Below are positions 27,108 through 34,109 of a stretch of DNA of 64,000 bases, one piece after another. Under the pieces are notes generated by a model. That model saw only the letters and a list, made by a program, of their open reading frames with translations, was not told the DNA's origin and did not search any database. The stretch is from the NCBI RefSeq assembly GCF_024707105.1, contig NZ_JANQAJ010000009.1, positions 124,001 to 188,000 on the forward strand, given 5' to 3'. Each line of letters begins with the position of its first letter. Position 1 is the stretch's first letter. The translations under genes and the position numbers were made by a program. This stretch comes from Devosia ginsengisoli. Its GTDB lineage: Bacteria > Pseudomonadota > Alphaproteobacteria > Rhizobiales > Devosiaceae.

Positions 27108-27968
27108 TCAGTCGAGAACGACCAGATCGAGCCCGGCCAGGCGCTCCGCATCGGCAATGACCTCGATTTCCGCGACCCTGCCCCCCTCGATCCTGAAAAC
27201 GAGCACTGTCGGGCGGCCCAGCGGCGCAGCCACGATGCCGATCGTGCCATTGATGAGGACAAGCTGTGCCACCTGGCCGCGCGCACCGGCCAGCGCCCGT
27301 TGCGAAACCACCTGGGCGCCGCGCACCTGCAGAGGCTGCCCGCCCGTCGACGCCGCATCGGCATGGAGAACCACATCGGGATCGAGCACAGCCAGCAGTG
27401 CCTGCACATCGCCGCTGCGCGAGGCGGCGAGATAGGCATCGACCACGCGGCGCTGGCTGGCGAGATCGACATCGAGCCTGGGGGGACCTTGCACGCGGCG
27501 ACGGGCCCGGCTGGCCAGTTGCCGCGCCGCCGCCGAGGAGCGCCCGACGATCGGGGCGATTTCGTCGAAGGGCAGATCGAACATGTCATGCAGCACGAAG
27601 GCGACCCGCTCGGCAGGATCGAGCATCTGCAACACGACGAGCAGGGCCACGCCGACCGCATCGCCCAGCAGCAGATCCTGTTCCGGGCCGCCCCCTTCGA
27701 CCATGGGCTCGGCTGCATCGGGCTCGAACGGGTCCTCGCGCCGCGATTTGCGCGAGCGCAGCATATCGAGGCTGACCCGGGCGACGACGGTGGTCAGCCA
27801 GCCGCCGAGATTGTCGATGCCGTCGGCGCCGGTCCGGCTGAGCTTCAGCCAGGCTTCCTGCACCGCATCGTCGGCTTCGGCGCGCGAGCCGAGCATTCTG
27901 TAGGCGACGCGCTGCAAATGCGGCCGGCTGGCCTCGAACCGGCTTGCCAGAAAACTTTCTTCGTCCAT
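27108..27968 (-). CDS. ECF RNA polymerase sigma factor, ECF41 (SigJ) group
   Basis: A 286-residue sigma factor with region 2 (RPHLQRVAYRMLGSRAEADDAVQEAWLKL, WLTTVVARVSLDMLRSRKSRRED) and region 4 (AERVAFVLHDMFDLPFDEIAPIVGRSSAAARQLASRARRRV). A C-terminal SnoaL-like domain of about 100 residues follows (VVDAYLAASRSGDVQALLAVLDPDVVLHAD). This is the ECF41 architecture, in which the extra domain both activates and restrains the factor in place of an anti-sigma. The divergent gene is a carboxymuconolactone decarboxylase, the classic ECF41 partner. The promoters of both genes match the ECF41 motif. Confidence 0.95.
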   Translation of the reverse strand: MDEESFLASRFEASRPHLQRVAYRMLGSRAEADDAVQEAWLKLSRTGADGIDNLGGWLTTVVARVSLDMLRSRKSRREDPFEPDAAEPMVEGGGPEQDLLLGDAVGVALLVVLQMLDPAERVAFVLHDMFDLPFDEIAPIVGRSSAAARQLASRARRRVQGPPRLDVDLASQRRVVDAYLAASRSGDVQALLAVLDPDVVLHADAASTGGQPLQVRGAQVVSQRALAGARGQVAQLVLINGTIGIVAAPLGRPTVLVFRIEGGRVAEIEVIADAERLAGLDLVVLD

Positions 27969-28004
27969 CGGTCACATTCCTTCGTCGCGTTTCGTCACCT
28001 CACT

Positions 28005-28031
28005 GACGGATGCAACCGCGCCGATGTGACA
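28005..28031 (-). promoter_or_regulatory. ECF41-type promoter of the sigma gene (TGTCACA-N16-CGTC)
   Basis: On the minus strand TGTCACA (28031-28025) and CGTC (28008-28005) are separated by exactly 16 bases, a perfect match to the described ECF41 target motif, about 37 bases before the sigma-factor ATG. Indicates autoregulation. Confidence 0.75.
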
Positions 28032-28051
28032 ACGGCCGGGCACGAACCGTC
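28025..28051 (+). promoter_or_regulatory. ECF41-type promoter of the decarboxylase-family gene (TGTGACA-N16-CGTC)
   Basis: TGTGACA at 28025-28031 is the reverse complement of the -35 element used by the divergent promoter. It is followed after 16 bases by CGTC at 28048-28051. One mismatch to the ECF41 motif. It ends 23 bases before the ATG at 28075. Confidence 0.7.
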
Positions 28052-28074
28052 GATAACCGACGAAGGACAACAAA

Positions 28075-28554
28075 ATGCAAGCCCGAATGAAACACCCCGT
28101 TTTTGTAATTCCCGAAGCCCTGCAGGCCTTGCAGACGCTTGGCAGGACAACGGCGGCAGCGGGACCGAGCGCCCAATTGCTGGAGCTGGTCAACTTGCGC
28201 GCCAGCCAGATCAACGGCTGCAGCATCTGCGTGCAGATGCACAGTGCGGCCCTGCGGCAGCATGGGGAAACCGACGAGCGGATATTCGCGGTCGGCGCCT
28301 GGCGCGAAACGCCGTTCTTCACCCCGACCGAACGCGCCGCACTGGCTTTGGCCGAAGCCGGCACCAGGATTGCCGACCGCCCCGAAGCGGTGAGCGATGA
28401 AATCTGGGAAGAAGCAACCCGGCACTATGACGAGGCCGAACTCGCCGCACTGGTACTGGGCATTGCCGGCATCAACCTGTGGAACCGGGTCAACGGCATG
28501 ACCCGGCAGTTTGTGCAGGAGTCGCGGCCGGTGGTCGAAGCAAAGTCGGCTTGA
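28075..28554 (+). CDS. Carboxymuconolactone decarboxylase family (AhpD-like) protein
   Basis: A 159-residue all-helical protein with the AhpD-type redox motif E-x4-C-x2-C-x3-H: Cys49, Cys52 and His56 in NGCSICVQMH. AhpD-like proteins act in peroxide or thiol reduction as small oligomers. The C-terminal half has FTPTERAALALAEAGTRI and ELAALVLGIAGINLWNRVN, as in ECF41-linked members. GAAGGAC precedes the ATG. It is transcribed divergently from the ECF41 sigma gene from a promoter that overlaps the sigma gene's own, so it is the most likely direct target. Confidence 0.92.
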   Translation: MQARMKHPVFVIPEALQALQTLGRTTAAAGPSAQLLELVNLRASQINGCSICVQMHSAALRQHGETDERIFAVGAWRETPFFTPTERAALALAEAGTRIADRPEAVSDEIWEEATRHYDEAELAALVLGIAGINLWNRVNGMTRQFVQESRPVVEAKSA

Positions 28555-28582
28555 GGGCCAGGCACCAGTATGTGGTTCGGCT

Positions 28583-28619
28583 CCTTCTTCCCTCTCCCCT
28601 TGAGGGAGAGGGAAGAAGG
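28583..28619. terminator. Long hairpin between convergent genes
   Basis: Perfect 16-base arms (CCTTCTTCCCTCTCCC and its complement) with a five-base loop, ending 6 bases before the YHS gene stop. It can serve as a bidirectional terminator. The core resembles the CCCTCTCCC repeats common in these genomes. Confidence 0.6.
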
Positions 28620-28624
28620 CAGCC

Positions 28625-29122
28625 CTACCGGATCGACAGGTCCTTGGATAATTCGACCCAGTTGGCCTCGGCGGCGATAGCGGCATCGTCGGGGGCCAGC
28701 AGGAAGGCTTCGCGGTTGGCGGCGGAATAGAAGAGGTAGAGCCGCTGCTTGAACACGACATACATGGCCGGGTCGCTGTCCGACACATAGCCGCGCGCCA
28801 CGCCCATGGCGCCGTGGCCGCCGAATTGCGGGGCGTAGATTTCGGGCGCGCCCTTGAAGATGTCGCGATTGGCGGCGCTGGCGAAATGCCAGGGCACATT
28901 GTTCCAGATGAATTCGAAATCGCCCCGCCCGCGTAGCGGCTCGGGCTCGGTGAAATAGCTGACCGGGTCCATGCCGTAGATACCGATACCGGTCAGCGGA
29001 TCGGTGACGATGAGCGTCACCACCGACTGCGCCCGCACCGGCAGAACGGCGAGCGAAACCATGCCCAATAGCGGCAAAACAAAGGCAAGCATGGTTAAGA
29101 TTTGTTTAGAGGTTTGCTTCAT
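28625..29122 (-). CDS. Exported YHS domain protein
   Basis: The product from the ATG at 29122 is 165 aa with an N-terminal hydrophobic signal (ILTMLAFVLPLLGMVSLAVLPVRAQ). A YHS domain follows, with IGIYGMDPVSYFTEPEPLRG, FIWNNVPWHFASAANRDIF and YVVFKQRLYLFYSAANREAFL. YHS domains are small folds often tied to copper or other metal handling. The cysteines of metal-binding YHS proteins are absent, so it is likely a YHS variant. An ATG one codon earlier and a longer upstream frame are possible but add no conserved residues. Divergent from eipA. Confidence 0.8.
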   Translation of the reverse strand: MKQTSKQILTMLAFVLPLLGMVSLAVLPVRAQSVVTLIVTDPLTGIGIYGMDPVSYFTEPEPLRGRGDFEFIWNNVPWHFASAANRDIFKGAPEIYAPQFGGHGAMGVARGYVSDSDPAMYVVFKQRLYLFYSAANREAFLLAPDDAAIAAEANWVELSKDLSIR

Positions 29123-29185
29123 CATCGACCCAAATGATCGGCGTGCCGGCGACCCAGTCTGTCGTGCAAAACTACGGTTCAAGCC

Positions 29186-29200
29186 TTAACGACTCCGTAA
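29186..29200 (+). promoter_or_regulatory. CtrA-like box with internal GANTC upstream of eipA
   Basis: TTAA and GTAA with a seven-base spacer (one mismatch), 33 bases before the eipA ATG. The spacer contains GACTC, a CcrM methylation site. In Brucella eipA is directly activated by CtrA. A second pair (TTAA-N7-TTAG, 29095-29109) lies inside the 5' end of the divergent YHS gene. Confidence 0.55.
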
Positions 29201-29232
29201 CCGCCGGCCTCTGCCTCGCCCGGGAGATTTTG

Positions 29233-29802
29233 ATGTTCAAGCGCCTCGCCCTCCTCATCGCCCTTGTTTCTGCCCTGGCAGTGCCGGTGCCGTCAGCCTT
29301 CGCGCAGGGCTCGCTCAGCGATACCTATGAAGGCGAGGACCTGATCGACAGCGGCAAGGCCTTCTTCGGTTCGGCTAGCCAGGGGCTGGCCTCGCTGGTC
29401 GAGCAGGCGGTCAGCCAGTTCGGGCTGCCCAACGGCTACATTCTGGGCGAGGATGCCGGCGGCGCCCTGTTTGCCGGCGCCCGTTACGGCGAGGGCGTGC
29501 TCTATACCCGCAATGCCGGCGAATACAATGTCTATTGGCAGGGCCCCTCCGTAGGGTTCGACGTGGGCGGTGACGGCTCCAAGGTCATGATGCTGGTCTA
29601 CAATCTCAACCAGATCCAGGACGTGCTCGGGCGCTTCGTCGGCGTCGATGGCTCGGCCTATATCGTGGGCGGCTTCGGCATGACGGTCATCAAACGCTCC
29701 AATATCGTGGTGGTGCCGATCCGCTCGGGCGTCGGTGCGCGCCTGGGCGTCAATATCGGCTACCTCAAATTCACCAACCAGCCGACCTGGAACCCGTTCT
29801 GA
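29233..29802 (+). CDS. eipA: Periplasmic envelope-integrity protein EipA (DUF1134)
   Basis: EipA is a soluble periplasmic eight-stranded beta-barrel needed for envelope stress resistance in Brucella. The 189-residue product has a signal peptide (MFKRLALLIALVSALAVPVPSAFAQ) and the strongly conserved DUF1134 body: GILGE-like YILGEDAGGALFAGARYGEGVLY, WQGPSVGFDVGGDGSKVMMLVYNL, and VGGFGMTVIKRSNIVVVPIRSGVGARLGVNIGYLKFT. GGGAG precedes the ATG; the frame is open further upstream without similarity. A CtrA-like box lies just upstream, which agrees with CtrA control in Brucella. Confidence 0.93.
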   Translation: MFKRLALLIALVSALAVPVPSAFAQGSLSDTYEGEDLIDSGKAFFGSASQGLASLVEQAVSQFGLPNGYILGEDAGGALFAGARYGEGVLYTRNAGEYNVYWQGPSVGFDVGGDGSKVMMLVYNLNQIQDVLGRFVGVDGSAYIVGGFGMTVIKRSNIVVVPIRSGVGARLGVNIGYLKFTNQPTWNPF

Positions 29803-29845
29803 GGGCGGGCTCAATCCCCCACCACAGCGTCATTTTCATCCACGG

Positions 29846-29900
29846 TGTCATTCCCGCGAAAGCGGGAACCTCCGTTTCCCGTGGGAACGTCGCACGGCGA
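29846..29900. repeat. REP-like repeat (GTCATTCCCGCGAAAGCGGGAA)
   Basis: A short palindrome TTCCCGCGAAAGCGGGAA followed by a degenerate copy (TTTCCCGTGGGAA). This is a very common REP type of alphaproteobacteria, in the 250-base gap between eipA and the coiled-coil gene; I see no gene in that gap. Confidence 0.7.
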
Positions 29901-30048
29901 TCACACTTGCGATCCGCCCCGCCACCGGCCGGTGACGGCGGGCGTCAAACCCGTTAGGGTTAATGTCCGGCAAAGGTAGCGGCGCCGCTGCCTCTGCCGG
30001 ATAAGGGATTGCCCGTATTGCGTGCCGATGCGGTCTGGAGTTTGGCCG

Positions 30049-31227
30049 ATGGTCATCGAGAACATCATGTATTTCGCGCTGGGCCTGCTGGTGGCCGGCC
30101 TGGTGTCGCTGATCATCCTGCCTGCCGTGTGGAAGCGCGCCGTGCGCCTGACCAAGCGCCGCATCGAGGCCGCCACGCCTATTACCATGGCCGAATTCCG
30201 TGCCGACAAGGACCAGTTGCGCGCCGAATTCGCCCTCTCGACCCGCCGGCTGGAAATGAATGTCGAGACTTTGCGCAAGCGGCTGGCCGAGCAGTTGGGC
30301 GACGTCAACCAGAAGCGCAGCGATCTCGGCCTGCTCAAGGCCGAACGCGACCAGCATCTGCTTGTTGTCAAGGAACTGGAGCAGCGCGAGGAAGAATTGC
30401 GCGCGCGGGTCGCTGAGCTGGAGCGCGAGGGCACCGACCTGGCACAGCGCCTGCGCATGCGCGACCGGGAACTGGAAACGCGCGGCGACGAACTCGGCAA
30501 GCTGCGCGACACGGTGCGGGGCGGCCTGCCGCGCGGCACCGATGCCGACGGCACGCCCCTGAGCGGGGATTATGACGAGGATGTGGACCGGCTGACCACC
30601 GCACTCGCCATCGAGCGCAAGCGCGCCAGCTTCCTCGAAGAGCAGGCGAAAAGCCTGATCACACGGCTCGAAAGCTCGGACCGCCGCAGCGCCGAGGCCA
30701 CGGCCGCCATTGCCCAGATGCGCGAGGCGCTGGCCGGCAGGGACGACAAGAAGGTAGCCGACGCGGAAAACCTCGTCGCGGCCGAAGCGCGCATTGCCAG
30801 TGCGGAAAACCGGCTCAATGCCCTGCTGGCCGAAACCAGCCAGGTGGTGGAGCAATCCGAAGGTCGGGCCGAGCAATTGCTGGCCGACAAGCTGAGCCTC
30901 GAAGCCGAGGTGGAAGCCTTGCGCAAGAAGGTGAGCAGCGTCGAATCCACCATTCTCGCCGACTGGGACACCGAGCGGCTGGAAGAGGCCTATCTGCGCG
31001 AAAAGCTCAACGACATCGCCGCCAGCGTGAGCCGGCTGGTCTATGCGGTGGACACCGAAACCCCTGTCGTGGCCAGCACCGAGGAAAGCCTGTTCGACCG
31101 CGTGCAGCGCTTTGCCGATGACGGAGAAGGCGAGGACACCCTGCCAGCGAAACCGGCAAGAGGCGAGCGCAAGGGCGGGTCGGTGACCGACCGGATGGCG
31201 GCGCTACGGGAGATTCAGGGGCGGTAG
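30049..31227 (+). CDS. Membrane-anchored coiled-coil protein of unknown function
   Basis: The 392-residue product from the ATG at 30049 has one N-terminal membrane helix (IMYFALGLLVAGLVSLIILPAVW) and a basic stretch (RAVRLTKRRIE). Long charged heptad-rich helices follow from about 55 to 160 and 190 to 320, with a flexible Gly/Asp break in between (DADGTPLSGDYDED), and the tail is disordered and acidic. The cytoplasmic coiled coil tethered to the inner membrane suggests a structural or scaffolding role. I recognise the general type from other Hyphomicrobiales but no named family. Confidence 0.75.
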   Translation: MVIENIMYFALGLLVAGLVSLIILPAVWKRAVRLTKRRIEAATPITMAEFRADKDQLRAEFALSTRRLEMNVETLRKRLAEQLGDVNQKRSDLGLLKAERDQHLLVVKELEQREEELRARVAELEREGTDLAQRLRMRDRELETRGDELGKLRDTVRGGLPRGTDADGTPLSGDYDEDVDRLTTALAIERKRASFLEEQAKSLITRLESSDRRSAEATAAIAQMREALAGRDDKKVADAENLVAAEARIASAENRLNALLAETSQVVEQSEGRAEQLLADKLSLEAEVEALRKKVSSVESTILADWDTERLEEAYLREKLNDIAASVSRLVYAVDTETPVVASTEESLFDRVQRFADDGEGEDTLPAKPARGERKGGSVTDRMAALREIQGR

Positions 31228-31237
31228 GTTTTAGCGA

Positions 31238-31354
31238 ATACCCCCTCCTAACCTCCCCCTGACAGGGGAGGAATCCGCGCAGTGGATGTGGCTGGATCGC
31301 GCTCCAAACTCAATCTGTTCCTCCCCCTATCAGGGGGAGGCTAGGTGGGAGTAT
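31238..31354. repeat. REPIN-like palindrome, CCTCCCCCT family (copy 1)
   Basis: Two inverted hairpin arms (ACCTCCCCCTGACAGGGGAGG and CCTCCCCCTATCAGGGGG) lie inside outer inverted ends ATACCCCCTCCTA and TGGGAGTAT. The same architecture recurs at 33989 and 38374 and in variant form at 36001. Confidence 0.8.
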
Positions 31355-31386
31355 CCTAGGAAGGGCTCTTCTTCGCCGCTTCCCTA

Positions 31387-31728
31387 TTACTCCCCGAGCA
31401 CCACTGCCCGCGTCATCTCACCCGTCGCCTGGTCGAACAGGGCCAACGTCGTTACCCCACCTACGATGTAGGTCACGTTGATCGCGCCATCGCTCACCAG
31501 CGCCGAAACCACTTCGGCCCCAGCCGGCAGAACCACGTTCTCGGCCACCGTGGGTGGCGGGGTGTCGCGCATGGCGCGATAGACAAGGGCGAAGCCAATC
31601 GCCATAAAGCCCAGCAACAGCACGCCGATCGAAATCGCGAAGGAACGGCGCGCCTTCCCCAATATGGCAAGGGCTTCCGGCGTCAATGGCGCATCGGGCT
31701 TCTGTCCAGTCTCATCAGGATCGCTCAT
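31387..31728 (-). CDS. Small membrane protein of unknown function (possibly DUF6476)
   Basis: The 113-residue product has a charged N-terminus (MSDPDETGQKPDAPLTPEAL), one membrane helix at about 29-50 (SFAISIGVLLLGFMAIGFALVY), and a periplasmic beta-rich tail (VVLPAGAEVVSALVSDGAINVTYIVGG). It may belong to DUF6476, which I recall as a short single-helix family in this position near rluD. Its start codon overlaps the rluD start on the other strand. The open frame runs further up but only as antisense of rluD. Confidence 0.65.
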   Translation of the reverse strand: MSDPDETGQKPDAPLTPEALAILGKARRSFAISIGVLLLGFMAIGFALVYRAMRDTPPPTVAENVVLPAGAEVVSALVSDGAINVTYIVGGVTTLALFDQATGEMTRAVVLGE

Positions 31729-32767
31729 GGTCGAAAATACCGCTGCAGAGTTCGAGGGCGAGGAAGGCGAAGTCCAGGTCGTGGTCGTCGTCGATGCCGA
31801 CATGGCCGGCGGCAGGCTCGACGCCACGCTGGCCAGGGCCCACACCGTGCTGAGCCGCAACCGTATCAAGGACCTGATCCTTGGCGGCGCCGTCAGCATC
31901 GACGGCAAAGCCGTCAGCGAGCCCAAATACCGGCTTACGGCAGGCGAGACAATCACCCTTCTTGCCCCACCCCCCGAAGATGCCGAACCGCTGCCGCAGG
32001 ATATCCCGCTCGACATCCTCTATGAGGATGACCAGTTGATCGTGGTCAACAAGCCGGTGGGCATGGTGGTGCACCCTGCCCCCGGCTCGCCCGACGGCAC
32101 GCTGGTCAATGCGCTGCTGTTCCATTGCGGGGAGAGCCTGGTGGGCATTGGCGGCGTCAGGCGCCCGGGCATCGTGCATCGGCTCGATCGCGACACGTCA
32201 GGCGTCATGGTCGCGGCCAAGACCGAGACGGCGCATAAGCACCTCTCCGAGCAATTTGCCGACCATGGCCGCACCGGCCCGCTGCACCGCGCCTATATCG
32301 CCTTCGTCTGGGGCTCGACCGAAACGGCCAAGGGCACGGTGGACGCGCCGCTGGGCCGCGACCAGAACAACCGGCTGAAACAGGCCGTGCGCAAGGACGG
32401 GCGCGAGGCCATCACGCACTATTTCGTGGAGGCCCGTTTCGGCGGCGAGGGCTGGGACATTACCCGGGTGCAATGCCACCTCGAAACCGGCCGCACCCAC
32501 CAGATCCGCGTGCATATGGCCCATATCGGCCATCCGCTGGTCGCCGACGCGGTTTATGCCCCCGGCTTCGCCACCAAGATCAACCGGCTGCCAGCAGATG
32601 TGGCGGGGCCAATCCAGGCACTGGGGCGGCAGGCTTTGCATGCCGCCGAACTGGGCTTCGAACACCCGGTGACAGGCGAAGAAATGTTCTTCGAAGCGCC
32701 GCTGCCCGATGATCTCCAGGCGCTGGAGGATGCGCTGGAGGGATATGACAAGGCATTTGCGCGGTAA
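31727..32767 (+). CDS. rluD: RluA-family 23S rRNA pseudouridine synthase, RluD-type
   Basis: RluD converts uridines to pseudouridine in helix 69 of 23S rRNA. The 346-residue protein starts with an acidic leader, then an S4-like RNA-binding domain (GGRLDATLARAHTVLSRNRIKDLILGGAVSIDG). The catalytic domain has ILYEDDQLIVVNKPVGMVVHP, catalytic Asp in GIVHRLDRDTSGVMVAAKT, and LETGRTHQIRVHMAHIGHPLVAD. The start is set by the overlapping divergent gene; an earlier in-frame start would lie inside that gene. RluD rather than RluC is inferred from the pattern and from rpoH following, a common order in this group. Confidence 0.9.
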   Translation: MVENTAAEFEGEEGEVQVVVVVDADMAGGRLDATLARAHTVLSRNRIKDLILGGAVSIDGKAVSEPKYRLTAGETITLLAPPPEDAEPLPQDIPLDILYEDDQLIVVNKPVGMVVHPAPGSPDGTLVNALLFHCGESLVGIGGVRRPGIVHRLDRDTSGVMVAAKTETAHKHLSEQFADHGRTGPLHRAYIAFVWGSTETAKGTVDAPLGRDQNNRLKQAVRKDGREAITHYFVEARFGGEGWDITRVQCHLETGRTHQIRVHMAHIGHPLVADAVYAPGFATKINRLPADVAGPIQALGRQALHAAELGFEHPVTGEEMFFEAPLPDDLQALEDALEGYDKAFAR

Positions 32768-32901
32768 GTGCCACGCCCTCGTGGTTCGAGGGTCGCTTCG
32801 CTCCCGCCTCACCATGAGGGCTACTGGAATACCGCGTTAGAAGTAGCCCTCATGGTGAGGTGCGAGTTCTTCACGAGCCTCGAACCACGAGGGCGTGGCA
32901 C
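32768..32901. repeat. 134-base REPIN-like palindrome, CACGAGGGCGTG family
   Basis: Perfect terminal inverted repeats of 23 bases (GTGCCACGCCCTCGTGG...) and a second inner inverted pair (CCTCACCATGAGGGCTACT with its complement) make the whole element a large cruciform. It starts directly at the rluD stop codon. Half elements recur at 12391-12430. Confidence 0.85.
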
Positions 32902-32933
32902 GAAAGGCGGAACCTTTCGCCAACATTTCGCAT

Positions 32934-32958
32934 TTGTAAGGATTCACCGCCCTTACAA
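32934..32958 (+). promoter_or_regulatory. Inverted repeat TTGTAAGG-N9-CCTTACAA upstream of rpoH
   Basis: A perfect eight-base inverted repeat with a nine-base spacer, 107 bases before the rpoH start, in an AT-richer leader. It looks like an operator for a dimeric regulator. No known consensus is recognised. Confidence 0.4.
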
Positions 32959-33065
32959 TCGCCAAATTGCGGCCTATATATCCATCGTAGTCTGACGATG
33001 GGCCGAATGGTCATCGCAGATTCATGTCCGCCCGCGCCATGCGGGGGAAAAGAAAGGGGTGCGCC

Positions 33066-33935
33066 ATGGCCCAGACCAATCTTCCTGTCCTCTCCGCCGA
33101 AGGGGGCCTCAGCCGTTATCTTCAGGAAATCCGCAAGTTCCCCATGCTGGAACCGGATGAAGAATACATGCTGGCCAAACGCTACAAGGAACATCAGGAT
33201 CCCGGCTCGGCGCAGAAGCTGATTACCAGCCATCTGCGCCTCGTAGCCAAGATCGCCATGGGTTATCGCGGCTATGGCCTGCCCATTTCCGAAGTCATTT
33301 CGGAAGGCAATGTCGGCCTGATGCATGCGGTGAAGCGCTTCGAACCCGAAAAGGGCTTCCGCCTGGCCACCTATGCCATGTGGTGGATCCGCGCCGCCAT
33401 CCAGGAATATGTGCTGCGTAGCTGGAGCCTGGTCAAGATCGGCACCACCGCCGCCCAGAAGCGTCTGTTCTTCAACCTGCGCAAGGTGAAGGGGCAGATC
33501 GCCGCGCTGGACGATGGTGCGCTGCATCCCGACCAGATCAAGCAGATCGCCACCACGCTCAAGGTGAGCGAGGACGACGTGGTCTCGATGAATGCGCGCC
33601 TGTCGGGCGATGCGTCGCTGAATTCGCCCATGCGGGCCGATGAAGGCAGCTCGGAATGGCAGGACTGGCTGGTGGACGACACCCCGAGCCAGGAAACCAC
33701 CCTGGGCGAAAGCGAGGAATTTTCCGAGCGCATGGGGCTGCTGAACAACGCCATGGACGTGCTGAACGAACGTGAACGCGCCATCTTCCAGGCCCGCCGC
33801 CTGCAGGACAACCCGTCCACGCTCGAGGAGTTGGCCCAGCAATATGACGTCAGCCGCGAACGCATCCGCCAGATCGAGGTGCGGGCGTTCGAGAAGGTGC
33901 AGGATGCCGTGAAGGAAGCGGCGCGGGCCGGTTGA
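33066..33935 (+). CDS. rpoH: Heat-shock sigma factor RpoH (sigma-32)
   Basis: RpoH directs RNA polymerase to heat-shock genes. The 289-residue product shows region 2 (LVAKIAMGYRGYGLPISEVISEGNVGLMHAVKRFEPEKGFRLATYAMWWIRAAIQEYVLRSW), the RpoH box (QKRLFFNLRKVK) that distinguishes it from RpoD, and region 4 (TLEELAQQYDVSRERIRQIEVRAFEKVQ). The start at 33066 follows AAAGGGG; an earlier in-frame start at 33024 adds non-conserved residues. Hyphomicrobiales often have two rpoH genes; which this is cannot be told. Upstream are a REPIN and an inverted repeat, downstream a strong terminator. Confidence 0.96.
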   Translation: MAQTNLPVLSAEGGLSRYLQEIRKFPMLEPDEEYMLAKRYKEHQDPGSAQKLITSHLRLVAKIAMGYRGYGLPISEVISEGNVGLMHAVKRFEPEKGFRLATYAMWWIRAAIQEYVLRSWSLVKIGTTAAQKRLFFNLRKVKGQIAALDDGALHPDQIKQIATTLKVSEDDVVSMNARLSGDASLNSPMRADEGSSEWQDWLVDDTPSQETTLGESEEFSERMGLLNNAMDVLNERERAIFQARRLQDNPSTLEELAQQYDVSRERIRQIEVRAFEKVQDAVKEAARAG

Positions 33936-33954
33936 GTAATGGCAGAGAATGCGG

Positions 33955-33982
33955 AAGGCGGGCTTTGAGCCCGCCTTTTTTG
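33955..33982 (+). terminator. Rho-independent terminator after rpoH
   Basis: Perfect arms AAGGCGGGCT / AGCCCGCCTT with a three-base loop and a following T-run, 20 bases after the rpoH stop. Confidence 0.9.
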
Positions 33983-33988
33983 TTTTGG

Positions 33989-34109
33989 GGATACCCCCTC
34001 CTGACCTCCCCCTGATAGGGGGAGGAACAGATCGAGCTTGTGGCACTATATCGGCACGATCGCTACGCGGCTCCTCCCCCTATCAGGGGGAGGTTGGGAG
34101 GGGGTATCC
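33989..34109. repeat. REPIN-like palindrome, CCTCCCCCT family (copy 2), overlapping the end of thiN
   Basis: Outer inverted ends GGATACCCCCTCC and GGAGGGGGTATCC, inner hairpins CCTCCCCCTGATAGGGGG and CCTCCCCCTATCAGGGGG. The right arm contains the thiN stop codon (34083-34085) and its last codons. Confidence 0.85.

Noticed and set aside
29095..29109. Second CtrA box (TTAA-N7-TTAG) controlling eipA or the YHS gene
   Set aside because: It lies inside the 5' coding part of the YHS gene; kept only as a note because position argues against a normal activator site.
32914..32940. EcfG promoter for rpoH (GGAAC near 32914)
   Set aside because: No CGTT at 16-17 bases; the bases there read GCAT/CATT.
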